Part shown: positions 9,893 through 19,211 of the stretch, one piece after another
Numbering within the stretch: the first letter of the stretch is position 1
Layout: each line of letters begins with the position of its first letter
Assembly (NCBI RefSeq): GCF_003591035.1
Contig: NZ_QYUO01000002.1
Coordinates: forward strand, 1,240,001-1,304,000
Reading direction: 5' to 3'
Origin: Noviherbaspirillum saxi
GTDB lineage: Bacteria > Pseudomonadota > Gammaproteobacteria > Burkholderiales > Burkholderiaceae_D
DNA: 64,000 bases
Notes under the pieces: generated by a model
Database searches by the model: none
What the model was told of the DNA's origin: nothing
What the model saw: the letters and a program-made list of their open reading frames with translations, nothing else
Position numbers and translations under genes: made by a program

Positions 9893-10011
9893 GGATGGTC
9901 TCCTCCAATGGATATCGAGCTTCATTGCTCCGAGCAGTCTTGCGCTCTGGTTAAAGTCTAGTGCATGCATTTTTTAATTGCGAATCGGGAAAGATCAAAA
10001 ACGGCGGTTTT

Positions 10012-10055
10012 CTGTCAACCTGCTTTCTAATACCTTTCATCTTGCTTTCAATTTG
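10012..10055 (+). promoter_or_regulatory. Four tandem 11-bp repeats resembling a Pho box
   Basis: Four contiguous 11-base units begin CTGTCAA, CTTTCTA, CTTTCAT and CTTTCAA at 10012, 10023, 10034 and 10045. The period and the CTGTCAT-like heptamer fit known PhoB boxes. They lie about 120 bases upstream of phnD but read on the plus strand, opposite to the usual orientation for a gene on the minus strand. PhoB control of the phn operon is therefore plausible but not proven. Confidence 0.45.
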
Positions 10056-10616
10056 CGAGACAGGCTGGTTAAGCAAATGGCAACTCTGCCGAATGCTCCC
10101 CCGTTAAGTGGCGTATCGCCGAGATTAGCTCGCCTTTCCCATGCGGCGTGCGCGGGACCGAAGAACTCGGAGATTGCATGGTCGGAAGTGCCGCTGACGT
10201 TGGCCAATATTTACCTGGCGCGCGGTCGATTAATGGTACAGGTATGCCCACAATGAGCAAAAGGTGGATGGAAGCGCCCGGTGAACGGCCCGCAAGGGCA
10301 TGATATAACCGACAGAACGCCCCCGATTCCCGATTCGAGTCGATCATGGTGACGGGAGATTCGAAAATCGACGGCTGGTTCAGCGTAACCGTAATTCTAA
10401 TCGTTGCTCACTGGGCTTTTAAGAAGTCTTGCGACGATCTTCAATATTTCAGGATGATGGGCCATGCCAGACTGACTTACTCTTTCAACGTCAGTACTGC
10501 ACTCATATGCTATGACCTTGGTTCCGAAACGTTCATTTGCGCACGCCTGGATCGTGCCAGACCGACTTGTTTGACGGCCGCACCTGACTGTCGTCCTCGC
10601 GCACTTCACGGCAGTA
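10056..10616. other. Gap without a convincing gene
   Basis: Short open frames occur on both strands, for example 10077-10256 plus and 10397-10675 minus. None has a recognisable domain, good ribosome-binding site or family-like composition. It separates the phn operon start from the 3' end of the Rieske oxygenase gene. Confidence 0.5.
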
Positions 10617-11693
10617 TCACCGGCTGCTTTCAAGCAGCTTCGCAATAATCCTTCTCGCCCGGACCGCGCCGACATCGACGTGAATATCGGTCCAGGCGGC
10701 CTGTTCGCCGAACTGCCTCATATTCTTGTACTGCGCCTCGATCACGACCCGGTCTTCGTCGAAAGTGTATTTCGTCTGCTCGATCACTGTGTCTATGGTT
10801 TCCGGCATGTCGGGATGCTTGTTGCTTGCCATGCTCCAGAAGTAATGCGCGGTGGTTTCCGTTTCCGGCGTGATGCCATGAAAGCCGCGCATATGAAACC
10901 CGCCACGATCGGGATCGTCGATCACATCCTTGCCGGGTTCGACCGCGCCGGTCCAGATCCTGAGATGACTGACATCGAACTCGATTTCCTGCCAGCGATC
11001 GCATTTGTCGCCGAAAGGATAGGCCGCCTTGTATGTGGGCGGCGGTGGGGTGCCGGGCATGAGGCGGATTACCCTGACCATGTTTCCTTCGCTTGTGACC
11101 TTCATTTCAGCATTCATGTGCTGTCTTGCATTGCCGCCTATCGTTTTCAGATGGACATAGCCAAGATGGCTCAGATCGAGCAGATTATCGTGAATCAACT
11201 GATATGGCGCGTCGTAGTGATAGACGCCCCAACCGAATTTGTATTTTGGATCGTCATGATGAGGATAGTCCGGCGCATCATGTGTGGGCGCACTACCCTC
11301 TTCCGAACCGAACCAGATCCAGACAATGTGATTTTTTTCCGTGACAACGTAGGACGTCACTTTTGCTTTGGCCGGGATGCGTTCCTGGCCGGGGATCTCA
11401 ATACAGCTTCCGTTTGGTGCATACAGTAAACCGTGGTAACCGCATCGTACTCCGCCAGATTCCACAGTCCCGCAAGAAAGCGGCAGCGATCGATGGCAGC
11501 ATCTGTCCTCTAGCGCAGCCACCTGCCCGCCACCAGTACGAAGGAGCACCACGGGCTGATTCAACAGTTTTCTGGCGATAGGCTTGTCCGTCAATTCGCC
11601 GGAAAATGCGGCGACATACCATTGGTTGAGAGGAAAGGACGATTGGTTGGCAACGGACGCCGACATTTTCATGGCGTCGGAAATAGTATTCAT
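10617..11693 (-). CDS. Rieske non-haem iron oxygenase, vanillate O-demethylase-like
   Basis: A 358-residue oxygenase subunit of the vanillate demethylase/phthalate oxygenase class. The N-terminal Rieske centre shows CCHRSLPLSC and, further on, RCGYHG, giving the Cys-His and Cys-His ligand pairs. The mononuclear iron site is DNLLDLSHLGYVH. GGAGACC precedes the ATG. The next gene upstream on this strand encodes the matching reductase, so together they form a two-component demethylase or hydroxylase. The substrate is unknown; similarity to VanA is family-level, so vanA is not assigned. Confidence 0.88.
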   Translation of the reverse strand: MNTISDAMKMSASVANQSSFPLNQWYVAAFSGELTDKPIARKLLNQPVVLLRTGGGQVAALEDRCCHRSLPLSCGTVESGGVRCGYHGLLYAPNGSCIEIPGQERIPAKAKVTSYVVTEKNHIVWIWFGSEEGSAPTHDAPDYPHHDDPKYKFGWGVYHYDAPYQLIHDNLLDLSHLGYVHLKTIGGNARQHMNAEMKVTSEGNMVRVIRLMPGTPPPPTYKAAYPFGDKCDRWQEIEFDVSHLRIWTGAVEPGKDVIDDPDRGGFHMRGFHGITPETETTAHYFWSMASNKHPDMPETIDTVIEQTKYTFDEDRVVIEAQYKNMRQFGEQAAWTDIHVDVGAVRARRIIAKLLESSR

Positions 11694-11746
11694 GTTGGTC
11701 TCCTTGGTTCTATCTACGGATTGATGTGAATGGCACTAAAGGTCTG

Positions 11747-12703
11747 TTAAAGGTCCAGTACCAGGGTGCGCGTTTTCGCTCTTGAGCAGCACGGAGTAAA
11801 TTGATCGTTGCCGGCCCGCTCTTCTTCGGTAAGAAAGAGATCGCGATGATCGGGAACACCATCGATCACGCGGGTGATGCAGGTTCCGCAAATGCCTTGC
11901 TCGCATGACGACGGGATATCGATTCCGTGTTTTGCAAGGGCCGAGATCACGGTTTCGTCAGGAGGAATCAGGTACACCGCCCCGCTGCTCGCCAGCCTGA
12001 CCTCGAAGATTTCATCGGATTGTTTAACCACAGGCGCTGCCACGCCAAAATATTCGACATGGAGTTGTCTGTCGCTCCATCCGAAGGATTTGGCAGTGGC
12101 AGTAACATGGGTAATAAACCCGGCAGGACCGCAGATATAGAGATGCGTATCTTTATCAGGTCTTCCCAGTACAGCCTGATAGTCGAGCTTTTGATCAGGG
12201 GAACCGGAATCGAAATGAAAATGAACCTTGTCGGCAAAGGCGCAAGCTACGATCCTGTCAATAAAGGCAGTGCGCTCAGGCGAACGCGTGCAGTAATGCA
12301 ATTCAAAGTGGGCATTACCATGCTGAAGTTGTTCTGCCATGCAAAGAATCGGCGTAATGCCGATACCGCCAGCAAAGAGCAGGGTACGGTTTGCCTGGGC
12401 CAATGCAAAATGATTGCGTGGTTCGCTTATCGTCAGGGTGTCGCCTTGGTTGATACGTTCATGCATTGTCCTGGAGCCTCCGCGCGATTCCGGCTCATGC
12501 AGTACAGCGATCAGATAGCGGTGCCGCTCGGCCGGATCGTTGCAGAGCGAATATTGGCGGATGTGTCCATTTCCAGTATGGACATCGATATGTGCACCGG
12601 CACTGAACGAAGGCAGTTCGCCCGCAACCGGCATAAGTTCGAAGCTGGCGATACCCTCGGCTTCCGTGATTTTCTTTACGACTTTGACTTGTAGCTGATT
12701 CAT
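11747..12703 (-). CDS. Oxygenase reductase, FMN/NAD and [2Fe-2S] (VanB-like)
   Basis: A 318-residue class IA reductase. It starts with a flavin-binding barrel (RQYSLCND), followed by an NAD-binding domain (FAGGIGITPIL and YICGPAGF) and a C-terminal plant-type ferredoxin domain with CEQGICGTC and a distal CC. It passes electrons from NAD(P)H to the Rieske oxygenase encoded 53 bases downstream. The ATG at 12703 matches the family start (MNQLQVKVV); upstream codons to 12790 are not coding-like. Confidence 0.9.
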   Translation of the reverse strand: MNQLQVKVVKKITEAEGIASFELMPVAGELPSFSAGAHIDVHTGNGHIRQYSLCNDPAERHRYLIAVLHEPESRGGSRTMHERINQGDTLTISEPRNHFALAQANRTLLFAGGIGITPILCMAEQLQHGNAHFELHYCTRSPERTAFIDRIVACAFADKVHFHFDSGSPDQKLDYQAVLGRPDKDTHLYICGPAGFITHVTATAKSFGWSDRQLHVEYFGVAAPVVKQSDEIFEVRLASSGAVYLIPPDETVISALAKHGIDIPSSCEQGICGTCITRVIDGVPDHRDLFLTEEERAGNDQFTPCCSRAKTRTLVLDL

Positions 12704-12818
12704 GGAATTGCCTGTCGATACAATACGCCCGCAGGCGCAGATAAGCCTGGGCCGTCGACGCATCCATATGGAGTTGCGTCGCGGTTTCATGCAAAAAAGA
12801 GAGTGGGCCTGCCGGAGC

Positions 12819-13991
12819 TTACTTGCCGGGATCTTTCACCATGCTGAAGTGATCGAACTCGCGGTTGACGAGTTTTCCATCCACGCGTTCGACCCTGCGG
12901 ACATAGACGTTTTGCACGATGTCCCTGGTGTCCTTGTCGATCAGCGCGGGACCGCGCGGGCTCTCGAACTGGAAGCCTTTTGCGGCCGCGATCATGTCTT
13001 CTGAACTCGGCTTGCCGTTCTGGCCCTTGATGCCCTGGTAAATGACACGCATAGCATCATATGCCGCGACGGCAATGAAATTGGGGGCAAGCTTGCCGTT
13101 ACCCACATTGGCAAAATTGGCGACGAACTGCCTGTTCTGCGCGCTGGGATGGGCCGTTGAATAGTAGCCGGTCGAGATTGCACCTATCGCGGCATCGCCG
13201 ACGGCGGCCAAGGTGTCGTCATCGGCCCATCCTTCGGTAGCGAGAACCTTGATGCCGGCCTTGCCGAGATCACCGTCCTTGAAGCCTTTCATGAAAGACA
13301 CGATAGGCTCGCCCGCGGGAAGAAAGGTAAATACGGCATCAGGCGCGGCATCCTTTATCCGTCGCAAGAAGGGCGAAAAGTCGCGCGTGGCAAGAGGTAC
13401 GCGAACTTCACCGACTATCTGCCCCCCGTTCTCGGTAAAACCTTTCTTGAACCAGGTTTCCGCATCCAGTCCCGGGCCGTAATCCGACACCATGACGAAC
13501 GCACGCTTGATACCGTTCTTAGCCGCCCACTTTCCCATCGGTTCCGCTGTCTGCGGAATGGTGTAGGAAGTGCGAACGATGTACGGCGATTTGGTGGACA
13601 CCGAGGAGGTCGCCGCGAGCATCACGTACATCGGCTTTTTGGATTGCGTGGCGACCGGCGCTGCGGCCATCGCGTCCGGTGTGAAGGCGAAGCCTGCCAG
13701 GACATCGACCTTGTCATTGACGACCAGCTCCTGTGCAAGCCGCTTGGCGGCTTCGGGGTTAGGGCCCGCATTGTCCTTGTAGATCACCGTCACCTTGCGG
13801 CCTGCGACCTTGTCTCCGTGTTCGTGGATGAAGACGCTGATGCCGTTTTCAATCTGCTTTCCATAGCTGGCGAATACGCCGCTCATCGGGGCGACCACGC
13901 CGATTTTGATGACCTTCTGCGCTGTAACACGGCCGGCGGATGTGGCGAGGATGAGGGCGCTTGCAGCATGGATCCAATATGTTTTACGCAT
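12819..13991 (-). CDS. Branched-chain-amino-acid-type ABC solute-binding protein (LivK-like)
   Basis: A 390-residue type I periplasmic binding protein with a signal peptide ending near VTAQ. The mature protein begins VIKIGVVAPMSG and keeps the ligand-cleft segments typical of the aromatic-acid branch (KDNAGPNPEAAKRLAQELV). GGAGACG precedes the ATG. No permease or ATPase genes accompany it, so it presumably shares a transporter encoded elsewhere. Position first in the operon with an aromatic-type oxygenase suggests it delivers that enzyme's substrate. Confidence 0.9.
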   Translation of the reverse strand: MRKTYWIHAASALILATSAGRVTAQKVIKIGVVAPMSGVFASYGKQIENGISVFIHEHGDKVAGRKVTVIYKDNAGPNPEAAKRLAQELVVNDKVDVLAGFAFTPDAMAAAPVATQSKKPMYVMLAATSSVSTKSPYIVRTSYTIPQTAEPMGKWAAKNGIKRAFVMVSDYGPGLDAETWFKKGFTENGGQIVGEVRVPLATRDFSPFLRRIKDAAPDAVFTFLPAGEPIVSFMKGFKDGDLGKAGIKVLATEGWADDDTLAAVGDAAIGAISTGYYSTAHPSAQNRQFVANFANVGNGKLAPNFIAVAAYDAMRVIYQGIKGQNGKPSSEDMIAAAKGFQFESPRGPALIDKDTRDIVQNVYVRRVERVDGKLVNREFDHFSMVKDPGK

Positions 13992-14048
13992 TGTTCGTCT
14001 CCGATGTAGTGATGTTGTTGTGCTTGTATGGTAAAGAAACGAATATAT

Positions 14049-14086
14049 AATTCAACGTAATTCCGTTTATAAGCTTTATTTGAATT
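14049..14086. promoter_or_regulatory. Inverted repeat between LysR gene and its divergent operon
   Basis: AATTCAA (14049-14055) and TTGAATT (14080-14086) form a perfect seven-base dyad separated by 24 bases, in the 106-base gap between the divergent solute-binding-protein and LysR genes. A LysR-type operator is expected here, but this arm spacing is wider than the usual T-N11-A box, so the assignment is tentative. Confidence 0.3.
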
Positions 14087-14097
14087 TTGGATAATGC

Positions 14098-15009
14098 ATG
14101 CCCAAGTTCGACCTGAACCTGCTGCCCATTGCGGTTGCCATCGCCAAAGAAAAGAGCGTGAGCCGCGCCGCCGAGGCGCTTGGGATGAGCCAGCCAGCGG
14201 TCAGCGCGGCATTAAACCGCTTGCGTCAAGTCTTTAATGATGAGTTATTCATCCGTACCGCGCATGGCATGGAGCCGACACCGCGCGCGCTCACCCTGAT
14301 CGAACCGGCGCGCGAGATCCTGACGCGGGTCGAAGAAGAAGTCTTGCAAAAGGAAAGTTTCGAACCGTCGAAAGCAAGCGATACCTTTACCCTGGCGCTA
14401 TCGGATATCGGCGAAATGGTGTTCTTGCCCAAGCTTCTGGAGCGCATTCAGCGCGACGCGCCTTTAGCGTCGGTATCGTCGGTCACTTTGCCTGCGCATG
14501 AAGTCGCGCATGCGCTGGAAAGCGGAAGGGTCGACCTCGCGGTCGGTTACTTTCCGGATATTCAATCGAACAATTTTTTTCAGCAGCGCCTGTTCTCGCA
14601 TTCGTTCACCTGCCTGCTGCGCGCCGATCACAAGATACGCGGCAACCGGCTCACCATGCCGCAGTTTCTGGAACTCGGCCATGCGGTCATCAAGGCCGAA
14701 GGCAGGAGCCAGGAAGTATTCGAACGCTTTCTTGAAGCCAAAAACCTGCGGCGGCGGATAGTCCTGTCGACACCGCATTTCATGACCATTCCCTTCATCG
14801 TCGCAACGACCGACCTGGTGGTCACCGTGCCTCTGGCAGTGGGAACCTCATTTGCCAGCTTTGCCAATATCAAGCTGATGAAGCCGCCGATTGCGATTCC
14901 GTCGTTCGATTTGCGTCAGCACTGGCATCGCAAATATCATCAGGATCCGCGCAATATCTGGCTCAGGAATCTGGTGGCGGAGTTGTTCAGCAACGATCCG
15001 CGCTGGTGA
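14098..15009 (+). CDS. LysR-family transcriptional regulator
   Basis: A 303-residue LTTR. The N-terminal winged helix is clear (FDLNLL, SVSRAAEALGMSQPAVSAALNRLR, FNDELFIRT) and is followed by an effector-binding domain. It is divergent from the operon for solute-binding protein, reductase and Rieske oxygenase, the classic arrangement for an LTTR controlling its neighbour. The inducer is probably the oxygenase substrate. No strong Shine-Dalgarno sequence is seen before the ATG. Confidence 0.92.
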   Translation: MPKFDLNLLPIAVAIAKEKSVSRAAEALGMSQPAVSAALNRLRQVFNDELFIRTAHGMEPTPRALTLIEPAREILTRVEEEVLQKESFEPSKASDTFTLALSDIGEMVFLPKLLERIQRDAPLASVSSVTLPAHEVAHALESGRVDLAVGYFPDIQSNNFFQQRLFSHSFTCLLRADHKIRGNRLTMPQFLELGHAVIKAEGRSQEVFERFLEAKNLRRRIVLSTPHFMTIPFIVATTDLVVTVPLAVGTSFASFANIKLMKPPIAIPSFDLRQHWHRKYHQDPRNIWLRNLVAELFSNDPRW

Positions 15010-15027
15010 TATGGATCCGCGAAACGA

Positions 15028-15387
15028 TCAGCGTATCGATGAGGGAAAGCGCAAAAGGTAGAAGCTCACGCCGACGGCAATCGCAAACAGCATGATGACC
15101 AGCGGTAGTCTTTGCACCATGTACATCGAGAACAGCATAGACGGCCATATCATCAGGAGAGCGATGATTTTGGCGCGCACCGGGATCGTCCGGTGCTCTT
15201 CAAATTCCGTCAGGATCTTGCCGAACAGGGGCGTCTGGCGAAGCCATGCATGCATGGTTTTCGATCCTCGCAGAAAACAGGCCGACGCAAGAAGCAGAAA
15301 AGGCGTCGTCGGAAGCAGTGGCAAAAAAATGCCGATGATGGCCAACAGAAGCGCCAGGGCGCCAACTATATTAAAAAAGAGTTTCAC
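15028..15387 (-). CDS. DUF454 inner-membrane protein (YbaN family)
   Basis: A small membrane protein of 119 residues if started at the GTG at 15387. That start has AGGAA upstream and matches the family, whose members begin with a hydrophobic helix; a TTG at 15432 would add 15 charged residues. The motif LPLLPTTPFLLLASACFLRGS is the DUF454 signature (given in part: LPTTPFLLLA), and two more helices follow. No biochemical role is established for the family. Confidence 0.85.
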   Translation of the reverse strand: MKLFFNIVGALALLLAIIGIFLPLLPTTPFLLLASACFLRGSKTMHAWLRQTPLFGKILTEFEEHRTIPVRAKIIALLMIWPSMLFSMYMVQRLPLVIMLFAIAVGVSFYLLRFPSSIR

Positions 15388-15686
15388 GGTGCGATTCCTG
15401 TCTATGTCTTCTTTTCTGAACTGCCTGTGCAATTTTCATATGCTTTTGAGTAAAGCAGCAGTTATTTCCGTGGTCAATAGAAATCGCTCCCGACAGGACA
15501 GAAGCATTCACTCTCGTCTTCCCCGTTTTTCAGACAAGTGATTGCCATTTCAGCAATTCCTCAATTCAGGATGGTTGATATTCCGATAGGAAGCTTGCTG
15601 CACGTCTTTTTAACAGTCTGAGTTAGAAGCCTACCCCCATATTTATGGCATGCGCAATTTCGGTGCAGTCAGTATCTTTGTTTCGC

Positions 15687-15713
15687 TAAAGAAACCGTCC
15701 ATAACGGTCAAAA
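15687..15713 (+). promoter_or_regulatory. Possible flagellar sigma-28 promoter
   Basis: In the 333-base gap before the chemotaxis receptor, TAAA (15687-15690) is followed after 15 bases by GGTCAAAA, a partial match to the sigma-28 -10 sequence. CCGT and ACGG nearby form a short dyad. The match is weak and rests mainly on the downstream gene being a chemoreceptor. The rest of the gap shows nothing definite. Confidence 0.2.
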
Positions 15714-15765
15714 AGGGAGACAGAGTGCTATGAGCCACTGATTTATATGCCAAAAGACTAATGAA

Positions 15766-17637
15766 ATGGGGAATACTTTGAAAAGTACATTGACCTTGAA
15801 GAAATTGTTTGTTCTGCTATTTGCAAGCGGGGCGGTGCTCGCAGTGTCATTGCTTGCAGCGGTACTGCACGCTTCGCACATGCAGTCCAAGTTGAGTGGC
15901 GTGCACTATGCCCGCTACAACTCTTATCTTCTCGCAGACGAACTGCGACAGAGTTCCGATGACCTGACCCGGCTCGCGCGCACCTACGTCGTCACTGGCG
16001 ACGCCAGATATGAACAGCAGTACAACGACATCCTGGATATCCGCAACGGCAACAAGCCGCGCCCCTTGCATTACGAACGGATTTATTGGGACTTCGTCGC
16101 TGCGGGCACAAAGAAACCCCGCGAGGATGGCCCCACCATTTCGCTTGAAAAGTTGATGGCCGATGCCGGTTTCTCCGCAGACGAATTCGCAAAACTGAAA
16201 GAAGCACAGGCTAACTCCGATGCACTGGTAAAAACCGAAGTCATTGCCATGAATGCGGTGAAAGGCCTGTTCGACGATGGCACCGGCCGCTTCATCAAGA
16301 AGGGCGACCCCGATCCAGAAATGGCGCGCATCTTGATGCATAGCGCCGATTATCACAAGTTCAAGGCGCAAATCATGGCGCCGGTCGACGAATTTTTCCA
16401 GCTGCTCGACAAGCGCACCGGCACCGCCGTTGCCAATGCGGAAAACGCCAGCAACAGGGCCAACCTGATTGCCATCAGTATCCTGGTTATCGCTCTCTTC
16501 GCCGCAGTCGTGGCGCTATTCTTCGTGTACCGACGGATAAACAGCCAGTTGGGCGGCGAACCATCCTATGCACAGGATGTGGTAACGAAAATCGCAGCAG
16601 GCGATCTCGCGGTTGCCATCGATCTCCAGGCCAACGATACATCCAGTCTGCTGTTTGCCATGAAAGCGATGCGCGACAGTCTTGCCGGCATTATCAGTCA
16701 GGTGCGCAGAGGAACGGATACGATTGCGGCCGCTTCATCGGAGATCGCTTCCGGCAATCTTGAACTGTCATCGCGCACCGAACAGCAGGCATCTTCGCTC
16801 GAAGAGACAGCGTCTTCGATGCAGGAGCTGACTTCCACCGTGAGACAAAACGCCGACAATGCGCGACAAGCCAATCAGCTATCGGTGTCGGCCTCCAGCG
16901 TCGCGATCAAGGGTGGCGACGTGGTATCGCAGGTCGTTGCGACCATGGGCTCGATCAACGACTCATCGAGAAAGATCGTCGACATCATCAGTGTGATTGA
17001 CGGTATTGCCTTTCAAACCAATATCCTCGCGCTCAATGCAGCGGTTGAAGCGGCCCGCGCGGGTGAGCAAGGCCGCGGCTTTGCGGTGGTCGCGGCGGAA
17101 GTGCGTAACCTGGCACAGCGCTCGGCATCCGCTGCCAAAGAGATCAAGACCCTGATCGACGACTCGGTGGAAAAGGTCGACACCGGCAGCAAGCTGGTGC
17201 TCGACGCAGGCTCGACCATGGATGAAATTGTCTCCAGTGTCAAACGTGTCAACGACATCATGACGGAAATCATGGCTGCCACGCAGGAGCAAAGCGATGG
17301 TATCGAACAGGTCAATCAGGCAGTCGGCGAGATGGACCAGGTTACCCAGCAGAATGCGGCATTGGTGGAGGGGGCCGCCGCTGCGGCGGAATCACTGCAG
17401 AATCAGGCCGGCCATCTGGCACAGCTGGTATCGGTGTTCAGGCTCGACAGTAACGATGCCGACGGAAGTATTGCATCTGCTCAGCAACCGGCACGCATGG
17501 CGCGTACCGCCTCCTCCCCTGCGTTTGCGCACAAGCCGCGCACCATGGCCTCAAGCACGGCATTGGCGAAACCTGTTTCACATCGCCAGCGTCAGGCTGC
17601 CACGGCAACGGCTGGTGACGACTGGGAAGAGTTTTAA
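15766..17637 (+). CDS. Methyl-accepting chemotaxis protein
   Basis: A 623-residue chemoreceptor. A membrane helix near residues 12-32 is followed by a periplasmic domain of about 200 residues, a second helix near 230-252, HAMP and the long cytoplasmic coiled coil. The signalling hairpin tip is intact ([18 protein letters not shown]). The C terminus ends DDWEEF, a tryptophan-acidic-phenylalanine pentapeptide of the kind that tethers CheR and CheB. The ligand is unknown. It is monocistronic, with no che genes near. Confidence 0.93.
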   Translation: MGNTLKSTLTLKKLFVLLFASGAVLAVSLLAAVLHASHMQSKLSGVHYARYNSYLLADELRQSSDDLTRLARTYVVTGDARYEQQYNDILDIRNGNKPRPLHYERIYWDFVAAGTKKPREDGPTISLEKLMADAGFSADEFAKLKEAQANSDALVKTEVIAMNAVKGLFDDGTGRFIKKGDPDPEMARILMHSADYHKFKAQIMAPVDEFFQLLDKRTGTAVANAENASNRANLIAISILVIALFAAVVALFFVYRRINSQLGGEPSYAQDVVTKIAAGDLAVAIDLQANDTSSLLFAMKAMRDSLAGIISQVRRGTDTIAAASSEIASGNLELSSRTEQQASSLEETASSMQELTSTVRQNADNARQANQLSVSASSVAIKGGDVVSQVVATMGSINDSSRKIVDIISVIDGIAFQTNILALNAAVEAARAGEQGRGFAVVAAEVRNLAQRSASAAKEIKTLIDDSVEKVDTGSKLVLDAGSTMDEIVSSVKRVNDIMTEIMAATQEQSDGIEQVNQAVGEMDQVTQQNAALVEGAAAAAESLQNQAGHLAQLVSVFRLDSNDADGSIASAQQPARMARTASSPAFAHKPRTMASSTALAKPVSHRQRQAATATAGDDWEEF

Positions 17638-17710
17638 GAAAATGCTTTGATTCAGCGGGACATGGCAGGGATTGATGCCCCGAGGGATGTGAGTCTGCCG
17701 AGTCTGTATA

Positions 17711-17747
17711 AAACAAAAAGGGATTGCGAGTCATTGCTCGCAATCCC
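17711..17747 (-). terminator. Rho-independent terminator of the tRNA-Thr gene
   Basis: GGGATTGCGAG (17720-17730) and CTCGCAATCCC (17737-17747) form a perfect 11-pair stem with a six-base loop. On the minus strand it is followed by TTTTTGTTTT. It lies 15 bases beyond the tRNA 3' end, so it terminates that gene. Confidence 0.9.
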
Positions 17748-17761
17748 TGCAATCAGATTGA

Positions 17762-17834
17762 TGCCAGCTGAAGGTCTCGAACCCCCAACCTGTTCATTAC
17801 ACTTGAACCGCTCTACCCGTTGAGCTAAGCCGGC
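17762..17834 (-). tRNA. tRNA-Thr (anticodon UGU), atypical
   Basis: Seventy-three bases fold as a full cloverleaf: acceptor GCCGGCT with AGCTGGC (one G-U), D stem GCTC/GAGC with GGG in the loop, anticodon stem GTTCA/TGAAC, loop AGTGTAA, T stem GGGGG/CCTTC (two G-U) and T loop TTCGAGA. The anticodon is TGT (Thr). Position 33, almost universally U, is G. No CCA is encoded: the discriminator A is followed by TCA. A strong terminator follows. It may be a divergent working tRNA or an early pseudogene; intact stems favour recent function. Confidence 0.75.
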
Positions 17835-18086
17835 GACGTGAATCACATTGTAAGCAGCGCAGCCGGGTCTTCTTTGATCTGTGCCAAACTGCGAGCCTGT
17901 GTCGCACGCATGTCACGGCTGCGTGGCTTGCGAAGTCAATGCGGCGCCCGCTTCTTGCTCGCTTTCCTGTGCTGCCGTGCAGATACCGCTGCGTAACCAT
18001 CCCTCCGTCAGCGCGCCCAGGCGGAAAAAACTATACTGGCAACGCAAACGCGCCGTCAGCGTTGCGCACCCTACAAGGAGACTTCC

Positions 18087-19046
18087 ATGCTGCATCCTCA
18101 GGCAAAAGCACTGCTCGATTTCATTGAACAACACGGCGTTCCTCCGACGCATACATTGAGCGTGGAAGATGCCAGGAGGTTTTATCGCGAACGACGTTTC
18201 TTTACCCAGCCGGAACCGGCTGAAGTCGCCGAGGTCAGCGAACACATTGCAGAGGGACCGCATGGCGCCATACCTTTACGCCTGTACAAACCGCTCGACC
18301 GGTCCGACGATAAAGCTGGCGCATCCAAGCTCCCGCCCGTTCTTGTTTTTTTTCACGGCGGCGGATGGGTGATCGGCGACCGTGACACGCATGACAGCTT
18401 GTGCCGGCATATGGCGAATGCCTCGGGCTGCGCCGTGGTATCGGTCGACTACAGACTTGGGCCCGATCACCGCTTTCCGGCAGCGGTCGACGACAGCATC
18501 GCCGCCACCTACTGGGTGCGCAAGGAAGCGAATCGCCTGGGCCTCGATGGCTCGCGGCTTGCGGTCGGCGGCGATAGCGCAGGCGGCAATCTGGCCGCTG
18601 TCGTTGCGATTGCAGCGCGCGATGCGGGCGACTTGCCGATTGCATTCCAGTTGCTGATCTATCCGGCAACCGATATGCGGCGCACCGCGCCCTCCCATAC
18701 GACAAATGGTCAGGGCTATCTGCTGACCAGCGATACGATAGGGTATTTCCATGATCACTATATTGACGATGCCGCGCACGACCTCGACTGGCGTGCCTCG
18801 CCTTTGCTGCATCCTGACCTGAGCGGACTTCCTCCGACGTTTCTGCTAACCGCAGGCTATGATCCGCTGCGGGATGAAGGCTTGATGTACTCGCAGCGCC
18901 TGAGCGAAGCCGGCAACCGGGCGACGCATATCTGCTTCGAACGGCAAATTCACGGATTCATTACGATGGGCAGAGTGATAGACGAAGCAAACGTCGCCGT
19001 GGAGCTGTGCGCAGCACAGCTTTCTCACCATTTGAATATAAAATAA
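18087..19046 (+). CDS. Alpha/beta hydrolase, hormone-sensitive-lipase (acetyl esterase) family
   Basis: A 319-residue esterase. The oxyanion motif HGGGW (residues 90-94) and nucleophile elbow GGDSAGGN (Ser164) place it in family IV of bacterial esterases; the acid is in YDPLRDEG and the histidine in IHGFI. It hydrolyses carboxyl esters, probably of short acyl chains. AAGGAGA before the ATG fixes the start. It stands alone between the tRNA and a DedA gene. Confidence 0.92.
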   Translation: MLHPQAKALLDFIEQHGVPPTHTLSVEDARRFYRERRFFTQPEPAEVAEVSEHIAEGPHGAIPLRLYKPLDRSDDKAGASKLPPVLVFFHGGGWVIGDRDTHDSLCRHMANASGCAVVSVDYRLGPDHRFPAAVDDSIAATYWVRKEANRLGLDGSRLAVGGDSAGGNLAAVVAIAARDAGDLPIAFQLLIYPATDMRRTAPSHTTNGQGYLLTSDTIGYFHDHYIDDAAHDLDWRASPLLHPDLSGLPPTFLLTAGYDPLRDEGLMYSQRLSEAGNRATHICFERQIHGFITMGRVIDEANVAVELCAAQLSHHLNIK

Positions 19047-19211
19047 GCAGATCTTCCGCAAAAATCTTTCGCAACAAATTTCTTGTAATAAACGCGATAA
19101 ACGGCTTCAGCCGGTAATACGTTTTTTGACGCGAATGTACCGGGCCGCGCTGCATGCAACTTATACAGCGCAACAGGCTCTATGTAACCAGGACAATTAA
19201 CAACGGCTAGC

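Noticed and set aside
10069..10347. Minus-strand frame upstream of phnD
   Set aside because: No recognisable family or ribosome-binding site; composition looks random and it lies where regulatory sequence is expected.
17652..17846. Short minus-strand frame over the tRNA
   Set aside because: It is just the translation of the tRNA and its terminator.
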